A stretch of DNA of 64,000 nt from DATAOG01 sp963782885 (lineage in GTDB: Bacteria; Pseudomonadota; Alphaproteobacteria; Geminicoccales; Geminicoccaceae): the NCBI GenBank assembly GCA_963782885.1, contig CAWALL010000023.1, positions 1 to 64,000 of the forward strand. Direction: 5' to 3'. The notes beneath the pieces were generated by a model that was not told the origin of the DNA, made no database searches, and was given only the letters and a program-made list of their open reading frames with translations. Each line of letters opens with the position of its first letter. The stretch's first letter is position 1. Positions 7,935 to 16,429 of this stretch are shown here, piece after piece. The position numbers were made by a program, and so were the translations under genes.

Positions 7935-8729
7935 ATGCGCCTGGGAATCATCGGTCACGGCGCGATCGGCGCCGAGGTGATGGCCGCGGCCGGGCGGGGC
8001 GAGCTCGGCCCCGGGATCGAGGTCACGGGCGTGCTCGTGCGCCGGCCGCGCGCGGCCGCGGATGGCCTGCTGCTGACGACCGAGCCTGCGCGCTTCTTCG
8101 GCCGGCAGCCCCAGGTGGTGCTGGAATGCGCCGGCCACGAGGCGGTGCGCGCGCACGGCCTGCGCGCTCTGGAGAGCGGCGCCGACCTGCTGCTGACCTC
8201 GATCGGGGCGCTGGTCGACGACGGTCTGCGGATCCGGCTCGAAGCCGCGGCCGAAGCCAACGGCCGCCGCCTGATCATCGCGTCCGCCGGGATCGGCGCG
8301 CTCGACATCCTGGCCGGCGCCGCGACCGGCGGCCTCGAGTGGGTCGCGATGGTCGTGCGCAAGCACCCGTCCGCCTGGTACGGCACCGAGGCCGAGCGGC
8401 TCTGCGATCTCGCCGCGCTCGCCGCCCCGGTCACGCTGTTCGCGGGCAGCGTGCGCGAGGGGGCGGCGCGCTATCCCCAGAACGTCAACATCTCGGCCGC
8501 GGTGGCGCTCGCCGGCATCGGCCTCGACCGCACCGAGCTCACCATCATCGCCGATCCTGGCATCCAGCGGCACGTCGTCGAGATCGAGGCGACCGGCGCC
8601 TTCGGCCGCTTTTACTTCATCGAAGAGGTCGAGCCGACGCCGGAGAATCCGAAGACCGGCAAGCTGGTCGCGATGGCGCTGATCAAGACCGTCCGCCAGC
8701 TGGCCTCGCCGGTGGTGATCGGCGGCTGA
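7935..8729 (+). CDS. Aspartate dehydrogenase-like protein (NadX family)
   Basis: 264 aa with an N-terminal Rossmann motif (LGIIGHGAIGAEV), a central VLECAGHEAVRAHG, LLLTSIGALVDDGL, and ASAGIGALDILAGAATGGL before a C-terminal domain with YPQNVNISAAVALAGIGLDRT. This is the L-aspartate dehydrogenase / DUF108 arrangement: NAD(P)-dependent oxidation of aspartate to iminoaspartate, either for NAD synthesis or in amino-acid catabolism. The ATG at 7935 has GGAGGGGG just upstream and begins exactly at the Rossmann strand; the frame is open for 15 codons upstream. No nadA or nadC lies nearby, so a catabolic role is possible. Confidence 0.8.
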   Translation: MRLGIIGHGAIGAEVMAAAGRGELGPGIEVTGVLVRRPRAAADGLLLTTEPARFFGRQPQVVLECAGHEAVRAHGLRALESGADLLLTSIGALVDDGLRIRLEAAAEANGRRLIIASAGIGALDILAGAATGGLEWVAMVVRKHPSAWYGTEAERLCDLAALAAPVTLFAGSVREGAARYPQNVNISAAVALAGIGLDRTELTIIADPGIQRHVVEIEATGAFGRFYFIEEVEPTPENPKTGKLVAMALIKTVRQLASPVVIGG

Positions 8730-8771
8730 GGTCGATCCCGAATCGGATCCGACCGAGGTCAGCCCGACGGA

Positions 8772-9383
8772 CTATTTAAAGCGCCTGGCCCAGTCGCGAT
8801 AGATGGGATCGGCACGTTGCCTGAGAACGCCGGCGACGATCCGGCCGCTGTAGAAGGGAGCGGCGGCGGCGACCGTGACGCTGTCCAGCCGAAACTGATT
8901 GACGCCGAGCCCGATCAGATCCTCGACCGAGGTGGCGTAGATGACCTCGGGAATTCTGAGCCAGACGATCGCGCTCATGCACATGGGACAGGGTTCGGCG
9001 GTCGTGTAGAGAGCGAGGTCGCGCCAGTCGACTTTGGGCGTTACCTGGGCACAGGCATTGATGGCGACGATTTCGCCATGCCAGATCGGGTTGTCCCGGT
9101 ATCGGTTGATCCCTTCACAGACGATGTCGCCGGTATGCCGGTTGGCGATCACCGCGGCGAACGGCCCGGGCGGTCGGTCGCCGGAATCTTCCTCGAGCTT
9201 GTCGAGCGCCCGATCCATGTAGCGTTCGTGACGCGCGCGCTCATCTGCGCCGAGCTCGTCAGCCGGGGTGAAGGTGACGCTTCTCGTCGGTTCGCGCGCG
9301 TCGCCAGTTCGCGACCATGTCAAAGCCGCGATTCCGGCGACTGCGGGCAAGTCGACCAGGAGAGCTCTGCGTTGTGGATTCAT
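8772..9383 (-). CDS. Cytidine/guanine-type zinc deaminase with an export signal
   Basis: 203 aa member of the CDA/dCMP deaminase fold. Zinc ligands and the proton shuttle appear in IWHGEIVAINA (HGE instead of the usual HAE) and in EPCPMCMSAIVW. GVNQFRLDS and YSGRIVAGVL are typical of nucleoside or guanine deaminases. Unusually, the first ~30 residues (NPQRRALLVDLPAVAGIAAL) look like a twin-arginine-type signal followed by a hydrophobic core, so the enzyme may act in the periplasm. The start at 9383 has GAGGAGC upstream. The substrate cannot be told from sequence. The gene converges with the aspartate-dehydrogenase-like gene and lies 24 bp downstream of chaA on the same strand. Confidence 0.78.
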   Translation of the reverse strand: MNPQRRALLVDLPAVAGIAALTWSRTGDAREPTRSVTFTPADELGADERARHERYMDRALDKLEEDSGDRPPGPFAAVIANRHTGDIVCEGINRYRDNPIWHGEIVAINACAQVTPKVDWRDLALYTTAEPCPMCMSAIVWLRIPEVIYATSVEDLIGLGVNQFRLDSVTVAAAAPFYSGRIVAGVLRQRADPIYRDWARRFK

Positions 9384-9407
9384 GGGCGGGCTCCTCGGCG
9401 CCGGCGC

Positions 9408-10643
9408 TCAGGGATTGAAGATGAGAACGACGAAAGCGGTGAACAGCACGATGTGGATCGCGCCCTGCAGGACGTTGGTCCGGCCGCCGGTGAAGGTCAG
9501 CGCGCTGACCGCGAGGGTCAAAAGCAGCAGGACCATCTCGACCGGGTCGAGGCCGAGCTCGACGTCGCGATCGATGACCACGCTGATCATCAGGACGGCG
9601 GGAACGGTAAGGCTGATGGTTGCCAGCGCCGAGCCGAGGAGGATGTTGACCGAGCGTTGCAGCCGGTTGGCAAGCGTGGCCCGAAGGGCGCCAAGGCCCT
9701 CCGGGGCGAGCACCAGAAAGGCGACGACGAGGCCGCCCAGAGCCGCCGGCGCGCCCATCGTCTCGGTCCCGTAGTCGACAAAAATCGCGAGCTTCTCCGA
9801 CAGCAGCACGACCGGCAGCAAGGTCAGGAACAACAGGGGAGCATGGTAGGCAGTCGAGCCGACCTCGTGGTGGCCATGCTCGTGCGCCGTCTCGTCGCGG
9901 GCGAGCGCGAGGTCCGTGAGCGCCGCGCGGCGGCTGTCCGGGAGCATGAACTGATCCCTGTGGCGCACGGTCTGGATGAGCAGGAAGACGCCATAGAGAC
10001 CGACCGTGATGATGGCGAAGAAGATCGCCTGCGCCGGCGTGAAGTCGGGCAGCACGAGGGTTAGTACGGACAGCGTGACGATCACGGTAAGAAACGCCTG
10101 GGCGCCCTGCAGGTTGTAGTATTGCTCGCGGTGGCGGAGCCCGCCCAGCACGAGCGCCAGGCCGACCATCGCGTTGAGAATGATCATCAACACGGCGAAC
10201 ATGGTGTCGCGCGCCAGGGTCGGCTGGTTGGCGCCGTGCAGCATGATCGAGGCCATCAACGAGACCTCGATCACGGTCACCGACATGGTCAGGACCAGCG
10301 TGCCGTAGGGCTCGCCCAGGAGTTCTGCCAGACAATCGGCATGGCGAACCACTCCGAACGCGCACCACAGCATGGTCATGAACAGCCATAGGAACAGCGC
10401 GATGGTCCGCAAGTCGAGCCCGAGATCGGCCGCGACAGCGTCTGGAAACAGATAGAACAGGGCGACCGTGGTCGCGCCGAACCCGAGAGCACCCTCGGAC
10501 CGCACGACCGTCGCGATCGTTTCCCACGGACGCCAACGCTGCTCGGCTGCAGTCTGCGGTAGTGCTGCCGTTTTCCGTCTGATCCCCTCGACCCTCCGTC
10601 CGGAATCGACGCCGCCGGCCGAACTTGCGTGAAAATTTGCCAA
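9408..10643 (-). CDS. chaA: Calcium/proton (cation:H+) antiporter, ChaA-type
   Basis: About 411 aa inner-membrane protein with roughly eleven hydrophobic segments in two inverted halves. Each half carries the CaCA-type acidic helix: GEPYGTLVLTMSVTVIEVSL in the first and LVLAPEGLGALRATLANRL in the second, the latter followed by NILLGSALATISLTVPAVL. An acidic/His-rich stretch (DETAHEHGHHEVGS) sits in the central loop, as in ChaA. It would export Ca2+ or Na+/K+ in exchange for protons. The start is uncertain: the open frame begins with TTG at 10643 and has no good Shine-Dalgarno or alternative ATG before the first helix. Confidence 0.83.
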   Translation of the reverse strand: MANFHASSAGGVDSGRRVEGIRRKTAALPQTAAEQRWRPWETIATVVRSEGALGFGATTVALFYLFPDAVAADLGLDLRTIALFLWLFMTMLWCAFGVVRHADCLAELLGEPYGTLVLTMSVTVIEVSLMASIMLHGANQPTLARDTMFAVLMIILNAMVGLALVLGGLRHREQYYNLQGAQAFLTVIVTLSVLTLVLPDFTPAQAIFFAIITVGLYGVFLLIQTVRHRDQFMLPDSRRAALTDLALARDETAHEHGHHEVGSTAYHAPLLFLTLLPVVLLSEKLAIFVDYGTETMGAPAALGGLVVAFLVLAPEGLGALRATLANRLQRSVNILLGSALATISLTVPAVLMISVVIDRDVELGLDPVEMVLLLLTLAVSALTFTGGRTNVLQGAIHIVLFTAFVVLIFNP

Positions 10644-10847
10644 TCGACAAGCTCAGCGTCTCGCCGGCACGCTTCCCGATCGCCCTGGTTCCACGAGGGT
10701 GACCGGCATGCCATCGCCGAGGGCGATCAGGACCGTTCGCGAGCTCGCGGCGCCGGCCCTGACTGCCGGGCGGCCAGAGACGCCGGGCACCGGCGCGCCG
10801 GGTCGACCGCGGGCTGCTGGCCCGAGCCCGGCCGGCCCTGGCTGGCC

Positions 10848-10876
10848 TTGACAGGCTGGGAGCCATCCGGGACAGT
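10848..10876 (+). promoter_or_regulatory. Candidate sigma70 promoter of the liv-type operon
   Basis: TTGACA (10848-10853), a 17-base spacer and GACAGT (10871-10876), about 50 bases upstream of the substrate-binding protein start. The -35 is perfect, the -10 matches only 3 of 6. Position and the absence of a better candidate support it. Confidence 0.45.
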
Positions 10877-10926
10877 TCCGGGCAACGATCCGAGAACCGC
10901 GGGAATCACCGCAGGAGGCTGACATC

Positions 10927-12228
10927 ATGGGCTGGACACCGAGCGTGCGCGCGACCGCACTCGCCGTGGCGGCGGCCGGACTTCTGGGCGGTCAGGCGCT
11001 GGCGCAGGACAAGGAAGTCAAGATCGGCGTGCTGTTCGACTTCACCGGACCGTTCGCGGCCGGCGGCTCCGAGGCCGCCGCGATCGGCACCGAGGAGGCG
11101 ATCGACCTGATCAACGAGCGCGGCGGGGTCGACGGCTACAAGATCGTGCCGGTGATCGCCGACGCCCAGTCCAAGGCCGAGGTCGCGATCGCCGAAGGCG
11201 AGCGCCTGCTCAATCAGGAGCATGTCGACCTGATCATGGGCGTCTATTCGAGCGCCCATTGCGTGCCGCTGGCCCAGAAGGTCGACGCCGAGAAGAAGTT
11301 CATGTGGATCAATACCTGCGTCGCCTCGGCGGTCTTCAAGAACAAGAACCTGACCCACGTGTTCCGGGCGCAGGTCCACAGCGACCAGTACGGCTGGGCG
11401 TCCTGCAGCTTCCTCAACGAATACACCGAGAAGAAGCTCGGGATCGCGCCCGCCGACCTTAAGGTCGCGATCATCCACGAGGACGGCCCCTACGGCACCG
11501 GCGTCGCCGCCAGCAACGAGGAGTTCTGCGGCAAGTACGGCATGCAGATCGTTCTCAAGGAGGGCTACTCGGCGACCACGCCGGATCTGTCGAGCCTGGT
11601 GACCAAGCTGCGCCGGGCGCGCCCTGACGTGATCCTGCACACCGGCTACAATCCGGACATCACGCTGTTCCTGCGCCAGGCCAAGGAACAGGGGCTGAAG
11701 TTCAAGGCGCTGATCGGCCACGGCGCCGGCTACAGCCAGATCGACAAGCTGCGCGAGACCTTCGGCGACGACGTCAATGATTTCTACAGCGTCGATCCGG
11801 TGGCCGCGCAGCTGCTCGATCCGAGCACGCTCAAGCCGGGCCTGGGCGATCTGATCACGGAGATGGTCCACCGCTACAAGGCGAAGACCGGCGCCTCCGA
11901 GGTGCCGCCGCACGTCTCGATGGGCTTCAACCAGGCCTGGATCTTCCTGACCGACGTCCTGCCGCGCGCGATCGAGACCTATGGCGGCATCGATCCCGAG
12001 GCACTGCGCAAGGCAGCACTCGACACCGACATTCCGCCAGGCGGCACGATCCAGGGTTACGGCGTCAAGTTCTTCCCGCCGGGCACGCCGATGTCCGGCC
12101 AGAACGAGCGCTCCTCGCCGGTGGTCATGCAGTACATCGACGGCGAGACCAAGATCGCCTGGCCGACCGCGATCCAGACGGTCGATCCGGTGCTGCCCTT
12201 GCCCGAGGGCCACACCTACGCGCCCTGA
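10927..12228 (+). CDS. ABC transporter substrate-binding protein, branched-chain amino acid type
   Basis: 433 aa with a cleavable signal peptide ending at GQALAQDKE. The mature part opens with VKIGVLFDFTGPFAAGGSEA and has the two-lobe type I periplasmic-binding (LivK/UrtA-like) layout, including NERGGVDGYKIVPVIAD, VDLIMGVYSSAHCVPLAQ and VAIIHEDGPYGTGVA. It delivers the ligand to the permeases encoded downstream. The ATG at 10927 has GGAGG eight bases upstream. The ligand is unknown; this family takes amino acids, amides, urea and some aromatic acids. It is the first gene of the operon, 12 bp before the livG-like gene. Confidence 0.87.
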   Translation: MGWTPSVRATALAVAAAGLLGGQALAQDKEVKIGVLFDFTGPFAAGGSEAAAIGTEEAIDLINERGGVDGYKIVPVIADAQSKAEVAIAEGERLLNQEHVDLIMGVYSSAHCVPLAQKVDAEKKFMWINTCVASAVFKNKNLTHVFRAQVHSDQYGWASCSFLNEYTEKKLGIAPADLKVAIIHEDGPYGTGVAASNEEFCGKYGMQIVLKEGYSATTPDLSSLVTKLRRARPDVILHTGYNPDITLFLRQAKEQGLKFKALIGHGAGYSQIDKLRETFGDDVNDFYSVDPVAAQLLDPSTLKPGLGDLITEMVHRYKAKTGASEVPPHVSMGFNQAWIFLTDVLPRAIETYGGIDPEALRKAALDTDIPPGGTIQGYGVKFFPPGTPMSGQNERSSPVVMQYIDGETKIAWPTAIQTVDPVLPLPEGHTYAP

Positions 12229-12240
12229 GGCGCGCGGCGC

Positions 12241-12996
12241 GTGCTCCAGGTCAGCGGGCTGACCAAGCGCTTCGGGGGCTTCACGGCGGTCAGGGAGGTC
12301 GGGTTCGAGGTCGCAGACGGTGAGATCCTGGGCCTGATCGGACCCAACGGCTCGGGTAAGAGCACGATCTTCAACCTGATCGCCGGGGCGCTCCGGCCGA
12401 ACGAGGGCTCGATCCGTTTCCAGAAGCGCGAGATCGCGGGGCTGGCGCCGGCCCGGGTCTGCCATCTCGGGATCGCGCGGACCTTCCAGATCCCGCGCCC
12501 GTTCCGCCGACTCTCGATCTTCGACAACGTGATGGTTGCCGCCTACTACGGCCACGGCGGCGACCTGTCGCGGGCCGAGGCGCGCAGGCTCGCCGGCGAG
12601 GCCCTGAGCGCGGTGCAGCTGCCGAGCGAGCCGGGCGTGCCGGTCGAGGGCCTGGGGGCCGCCGGGCTCAAGAAGCTGGAGCTCGCCCGCGCGCTCGCGA
12701 CCCGGCCGAAGCTCTTGCTGGCGGACGAGAGCCTGGGTGGCCTCGACGACAGCGAGATCGAGCAGGCGGCCGACATGCTGAGCCAGATCCGGCGCGAGCA
12801 GGGCATCACGATCATCTGGGTCGAGCACATCATGGGCGTGCTGATGCGGGTGGTCGACCGCTGCATCGTGCTCGATCACGGCGAAAAGATCGCCGAAGGC
12901 GAACCGCCCGCGGTGGCCCACGACCCGCGCGTGGTCGAGGTCTACCTCGGCACCGATGCCGCCGCGATCCAGGAACGGGTCGCGGCTCGTGGCTGA
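12241..12996 (+). CDS. livG: ABC transporter ATP-binding protein, LivG-like
   Basis: 251 aa ATPase. Walker A is GPNGSGKST, the Q-loop is ARTFQIPRPF, Walker B is KLLLADES and the switch His is in WVEHIMGVLMRVVDR. The signature motif reads EGLGAAGLKKLELARAL in place of LSGGQ; LivG-type proteins often deviate here (LTxAGRKR variants), so this is probably family-typical. FGGFTAVREVGFEVADGE is the usual LivG opening. The start codon is GTG at 12241, directly after the upstream gene and with only weak ribosome-binding sequence. It pairs with the LivF-like ATPase and energises the two permeases. Confidence 0.88.
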   Translation: MLQVSGLTKRFGGFTAVREVGFEVADGEILGLIGPNGSGKSTIFNLIAGALRPNEGSIRFQKREIAGLAPARVCHLGIARTFQIPRPFRRLSIFDNVMVAAYYGHGGDLSRAEARRLAGEALSAVQLPSEPGVPVEGLGAAGLKKLELARALATRPKLLLADESLGGLDDSEIEQAADMLSQIRREQGITIIWVEHIMGVLMRVVDRCIVLDHGEKIAEGEPPAVAHDPRVVEVYLGTDAAAIQERVAARG

Positions 12997-13024
12997 GCGG
13001 GCATGTGCGCGCGGGCGGTGGGAC

Positions 13025-13729
13025 GTGCTGAGCCTTGCGAGCGTCAGCGCCGGCTACGGCGGCTTTCAGGCGCTGTTCGAGGTCTCGCTCGAGGTCGGGG
13101 CGGGCGAGGCGGTGGCGGTGATCGGGCCGAACGGCGCCGGCAAGACCACGCTGCTCCGCGTCATCTCGAAGTTGATCGAGGTCAGCCGCGGCGAGATCCG
13201 GATGGACGGCCAGCTCCTGAACGCGGTGCCGGCGCACCGCGTGATCGAGCAGGGCATCGCGCACGTGCCGGAGAACCGGCGCCTGTTCCCGCGCCTGACC
13301 GTCGAGGAGAACCTGCAGATCGGCGCTTTCCTGCCCTCAGCGCGCGCCCGCTTCGCCGAGCGCCTGGGCTTCGTCTACGAGCTGTTTCCCAGGCTCAAGG
13401 AGCGCCGGGCGCAGCCTGCCGGCACGCTTTCGGGCGGCGAGCAGCAGATGTGCGCGATCGGTCGCGGCCTGATGTCGGGCCCCCGGCTCCTGCTGCTCGA
13501 CGAGCCCTCGGCGGGGCTCGCGCCGGTGATCGTGCAGCAGGTGTTCGACCTCGTTCGCCGGCTGCGCGCCGAGGGCTTCACGGTGCTGATCGTCGAGCAG
13601 AACGTGCAGCAGGTGCTGAAGGTCGTCGACCGCGCCTACCTGCTCGAGACCGGCCGGATCAAATCCTCAGGCGCCGCCGCCGAGCTGCTCGCCAGCGACG
13701 ATCTCCGCCGGGCGTATATTGGTCTATGA
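13025..13729 (+). CDS. livF: ABC transporter ATP-binding protein, LivF-like
   Basis: 234 aa ATPase with complete motifs: Walker A GPNGAGKTT, signature LSGGEQQMCAIGRGL, Walker B LLLLDEPSAGLAP and switch His region LIVEQNVQQVLKVVDR (Gln-Asn variant usual for LivF). AHVPENRRLFPRLTVEENL is diagnostic for LivF. The GTG at 13025 gives MLSLASVSAGYG, the family-typical start. A GTG at 12989 that overlaps the livG stop is the alternative and would add 12 residues. Downstream, the operon is interrupted by mntA-hepT before the permease genes. Confidence 0.87.
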   Translation: MLSLASVSAGYGGFQALFEVSLEVGAGEAVAVIGPNGAGKTTLLRVISKLIEVSRGEIRMDGQLLNAVPAHRVIEQGIAHVPENRRLFPRLTVEENLQIGAFLPSARARFAERLGFVYELFPRLKERRAQPAGTLSGGEQQMCAIGRGLMSGPRLLLLDEPSAGLAPVIVQQVFDLVRRLRAEGFTVLIVEQNVQQVLKVVDRAYLLETGRIKSSGAAAELLASDDLRRAYIGL

Positions 13730-13787
13730 TGGGCATGCGACGGGCCCTCGAGGCTCTCGGTTGAGCCAGGCGACGAGGCGCAGGACG

Positions 13788-14078
13788 ATGCGAAGGGAAG
13801 AAGCGATCAGTCTGCTGAGGCAGCATCGGGCGGAGATCGCCGCCCACGGCGTGCGCGCGCTCTACCTGTTCGGCTCGACCCGACGCGACGAGGCCCGGCC
13901 CGACAGCGACGTCGACCTCTTCATCGACTATGCAGAAGGCTTCTCCTTGCTTGACCTGGTGGCGCTTCAGGAAGAGATCGATCGGGTGCTCGGTGTGCGC
14001 TCGGACCTGACGACTCGCGGTGGCCTGCATCCCCTGCTGCGCGAGGACATCCTGCGTGAGGCCGAGCAGGTCTTCTGA
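13788..14078 (+). CDS. mntA: MntA-type minimal nucleotidyltransferase (antitoxin)
   Basis: 96 aa pol-beta-type nucleotidyltransferase. The active-site motif is LFGSTRRDEARPDSDVDLFI (GS..R..A..DSDVDL), with both catalytic Asp residues. Small proteins of this type neutralise a HEPN partner by adding AMP to a tyrosine next to its active site. The stop overlaps the hepT start (TGATGG), the classical antitoxin-toxin coupling. The ATG at 13788 gives a normal-length protein; the longer frame upstream overlaps livF and is unlikely. The pair sits between livF and livH. Confidence 0.85.
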   Translation: MRREEAISLLRQHRAEIAAHGVRALYLFGSTRRDEARPDSDVDLFIDYAEGFSLLDLVALQEEIDRVLGVRSDLTTRGGLHPLLREDILREAEQVF

Positions 14079-14428
14079 TGGTCAAGACGGTCCTTGCCCG
14101 GATTGCGGACATGCTCGAGGCGATTGATGAGATCACACGCGCAACTGCCGGCAAGAATTTCGACGAGTTCCAGCGGGACTGGCTGCTCAGAAAAGCAACG
14201 GAGCGCGGGATCGAGATCATCTCCGCAGCGAGCCGCCACCTTCCTGACGAACTGAAGTCCCGGTACCCCTACCCTCGCTGGCGCCATGTCGCCGGTATCG
14301 GCAACGTGCTCCGCCACGAGTATCATCGGGTCGAGGATCGGATCGTCTGGACGGTGGTCCAGGATGAGCTCCCTAGTCTCAAGGTTCACCTGGAGGCCAT
14401 GCGGACGGAGATCGGGAATGCACCATGA
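14078..14428 (+). CDS. hepT: HepT-like HEPN (DUF86) toxin
   Basis: 116 aa, all-helical HEPN/DUF86 protein and putative RNase toxin. The motif region reads RWRHVAGIGNVLRHEYHRVE. The usual HepT core is R-N-x-x-x-H-x-Y; here Gly stands where the catalytic Arg is expected, while an Arg directly precedes the His (LRHEY). I have the impression that some DUF86 members carry this GN..RH.Y form, so it may be a subfamily feature or a weakened toxin. The Tyr that MntA would AMPylate is kept. Translation is coupled to mntA by overlap. Confidence 0.82.
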   Translation: MVKTVLARIADMLEAIDEITRATAGKNFDEFQRDWLLRKATERGIEIISAASRHLPDELKSRYPYPRWRHVAGIGNVLRHEYHRVEDRIVWTVVQDELPSLKVHLEAMRTEIGNAP

Positions 14429-14469
14429 GCGCGTCACCAACAATCGCGACCAGAACTGAGTGATCAGCC

Positions 14470-15339
14470 ATGAGCATGTTCGACAGCTTCCTGCTCGAGG
14501 CGATCCTGAACGGCCTGCTGTTCGGCGGCGTGCTGGCGCTGCTGGCGCTCGGGCTCAATCTGATCTTCGGGGTGATCGACGTCGTCTGGATCTGCTACGC
14601 CGAGCTGATCATGATCGGCATGTACACCGTGTATTTCTCCTATTCGGTTTACGGCCTGCCGCTGTTTGTCGGCTTTGCGGCCTGCATCCTGCTGGTCGCG
14701 CTGCTGGGCTTTCTTTTGCACTATCTCGTGATCCGGCCGATCCTCGGGACCGAACCGATCAACCAGCTGCTGGTCACAGGCGGTGTTTTGTTCTTCCTGC
14801 AGGCGGCTGCGACGCTCGCGTTCGGCATCGACTTCCGCAATCTCGGCGTGTCGCTGCCGAGCGTGATGCTGGGCGACATCTTCCTGCCGATGTCCCGGGT
14901 CTACGCCTGCGCCACGGCTCTGGTCGCGATGCTCGGGGTCTGGCTGTTCCTGAAGAAGACCTATCTCGGCACCGCGATCCGGGCGATCAGCCAGGACCGG
15001 ACGATCATGCCGCTGATGGGGGTCGATGCCAACCGGATCTACCTGATCACCTCGGCGATCGGCGGCGGGCTCGCCGGGCTCGGCGCCTGCCTGCTCGTGC
15101 TGCAATACGATGTTCACCCCGCGATCGGCCTGACCTTTGGCCCGATCACCTTCATGGTCTGCGTCATGGGCGGGCTCGGCAACCTGATCGGCGGCTTCAT
15201 CGCCGCCTTCGTGTTCGCCCAGTTCATCTCGGTCGGCGGCTACTTCTTCGAGCTGGAATGGGGCTACGTCATGGCCTTCGTGTTCTTTATCGGCATGATG
15301 TTCCTGCGCCCCCAGGGCCTGCTCGGCGCCCGCGGCTGA
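14470..15339 (+). CDS. livH: Branched-chain amino acid ABC transporter permease, LivH-like
   Basis: 289 aa inner-membrane protein with about eight hydrophobic segments. GVLALLALGLNLIFGVIDVV is the LivH hallmark near the N-terminus. TAIRAISQDRTIMPLMGVDANRI is the cytoplasmic EAA-like loop that contacts the ATPases, and FGPITFMVCVMGGLGNLIGG follows in the C-terminal half. It forms the translocation pore with the LivM-like protein. It starts 42 bp after hepT; a second in-frame ATG lies two codons downstream of the chosen one. Confidence 0.88.
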   Translation: MSMFDSFLLEAILNGLLFGGVLALLALGLNLIFGVIDVVWICYAELIMIGMYTVYFSYSVYGLPLFVGFAACILLVALLGFLLHYLVIRPILGTEPINQLLVTGGVLFFLQAAATLAFGIDFRNLGVSLPSVMLGDIFLPMSRVYACATALVAMLGVWLFLKKTYLGTAIRAISQDRTIMPLMGVDANRIYLITSAIGGGLAGLGACLLVLQYDVHPAIGLTFGPITFMVCVMGGLGNLIGGFIAAFVFAQFISVGGYFFELEWGYVMAFVFFIGMMFLRPQGLLGARG

Positions 15340-15352
15340 GCGGCGCCCGGCG

Positions 15353-16363
15353 ATGCGACGAGCGCTGCCCGTCCTCGGTGTCGGCCTGCTCGCGCTGATC
15401 CCGCTCGGGGGCCTCGGCGCCTACTATCTGCACACGCTGATCCTGATCCTGCTCTGGGCCTTCATTTACACCGGCTGGTCGATCATGGGCCGCTTCGGCC
15501 TGGTCTCGCTCGGCCACGGCGCCTTCCTCGGCATCGGCGCCTACACCGTGACGATGCTCTGGAACCATTTCGGGATTACGCCCTGGCTCGGCATCCCGGT
15601 GGCGCTGCTGCTGACCGGGCTGACCGCGCTGGTGATCGGCTATCCGTGCTTTCGCTTCAGGATCACCGGCCACTATTTCGCGCTCGTGACGCTGGCGCTC
15701 TCCGAGGTGGTCCGCCTGCTGATCGTGGCGCTCCGGGACTATACCGGCGGCTCGCTCGGCGTGACGCCGAAGACCGCGCTCGCCGGCAGCTCCTATTCGT
15801 TCTACGCCCTGCAGTTCGCGCACAAGGAGGTCTGGTTCTACGTCATGCTCGGGGTCTGGCTGCTGGGCCTGTGGATCTGGCGGCTGGTCGACCAGAGCAT
15901 GGCCCGCTACGCGATGCAGGCGATCAGCCAGGAGGAGGATGCGGCCGCCGCGGTCGGCATCGACGTCACCCGGACCAAGCTCAAGGTCACGCTGATCAGC
16001 GCCGCGATGACCGCGCTCGGCGGCGTGCTCTACGGCCAGTATCAGGTCTACATCAACCCCGAGACGGTCTCCGGCATCGCGATCTCGCTCCAGATCGTGT
16101 TCGCGGTGATCGCGGGCGGCATGTTCGTCCAGCTCGGTCCGACCGTCGGCGCCCTGTTCACGATCCTGCTCACGGAATCCTTGAGGATCGCGGTCGGCAA
16201 CGAGGTCCACGGGCTCGACGGCACAATCTACGGCCTGCTGCTGGTGATCTTCATCATCTACATGCCCAAGGGCATCCTCGGCGCCCTGCTCGACCTGTTC
16301 GCCCGCCGCTCCGGCACCCCGCCGCCCGGCCGCCTGCAACGGGTCGCCGAACCGGCGGAGTAG
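15353..16363 (+). CDS. livM: Branched-chain amino acid ABC transporter permease, LivM-like
   Basis: 336 aa integral membrane partner of LivH, with about nine hydrophobic segments. YTGWSIMGRFGLVSLGHGAF and GIGAYTVTML are the LivM signature. AMQAISQEEDAAAAVGIDVT is the ATPase-contact loop. It begins 13 bp after livH and ends the operon. The next gene (patatin) converges on it, with a stem-loop in the 66-bp gap. Confidence 0.88.
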   Translation: MRRALPVLGVGLLALIPLGGLGAYYLHTLILILLWAFIYTGWSIMGRFGLVSLGHGAFLGIGAYTVTMLWNHFGITPWLGIPVALLLTGLTALVIGYPCFRFRITGHYFALVTLALSEVVRLLIVALRDYTGGSLGVTPKTALAGSSYSFYALQFAHKEVWFYVMLGVWLLGLWIWRLVDQSMARYAMQAISQEEDAAAAVGIDVTRTKLKVTLISAAMTALGGVLYGQYQVYINPETVSGIAISLQIVFAVIAGGMFVQLGPTVGALFTILLTESLRIAVGNEVHGLDGTIYGLLLVIFIIYMPKGILGALLDLFARRSGTPPPGRLQRVAEPAE

Positions 16364-16394
16364 GCGAACTGCCGGGCCGTCGGGTGCAGTTCGC
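16364..16394. terminator. Stem-loop between convergent livM and patatin genes
   Basis: GCGAACTGC (16364-16372) and GCAGTTCGC (16386-16394) form a perfect 9-bp stem with a 13-base loop. There is no U-tract on either strand. The convergent setting suggests a bidirectional transcription stop. Confidence 0.45.
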
Positions 16395-16429
16395 GATGTC
16401 CTGCCGAGCGCGATCCGCCACGAACACCG

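Noticed and set aside
12640..12690. Degenerate ABC signature (LGAAGLKK) in the LivG-like ATPase as a sign of an inactive site.
   Set aside because: LivG relatives often carry similar LTxAGRKR forms, and Walker A, Walker B, Q-loop and switch His are intact, so it is probably family-typical.
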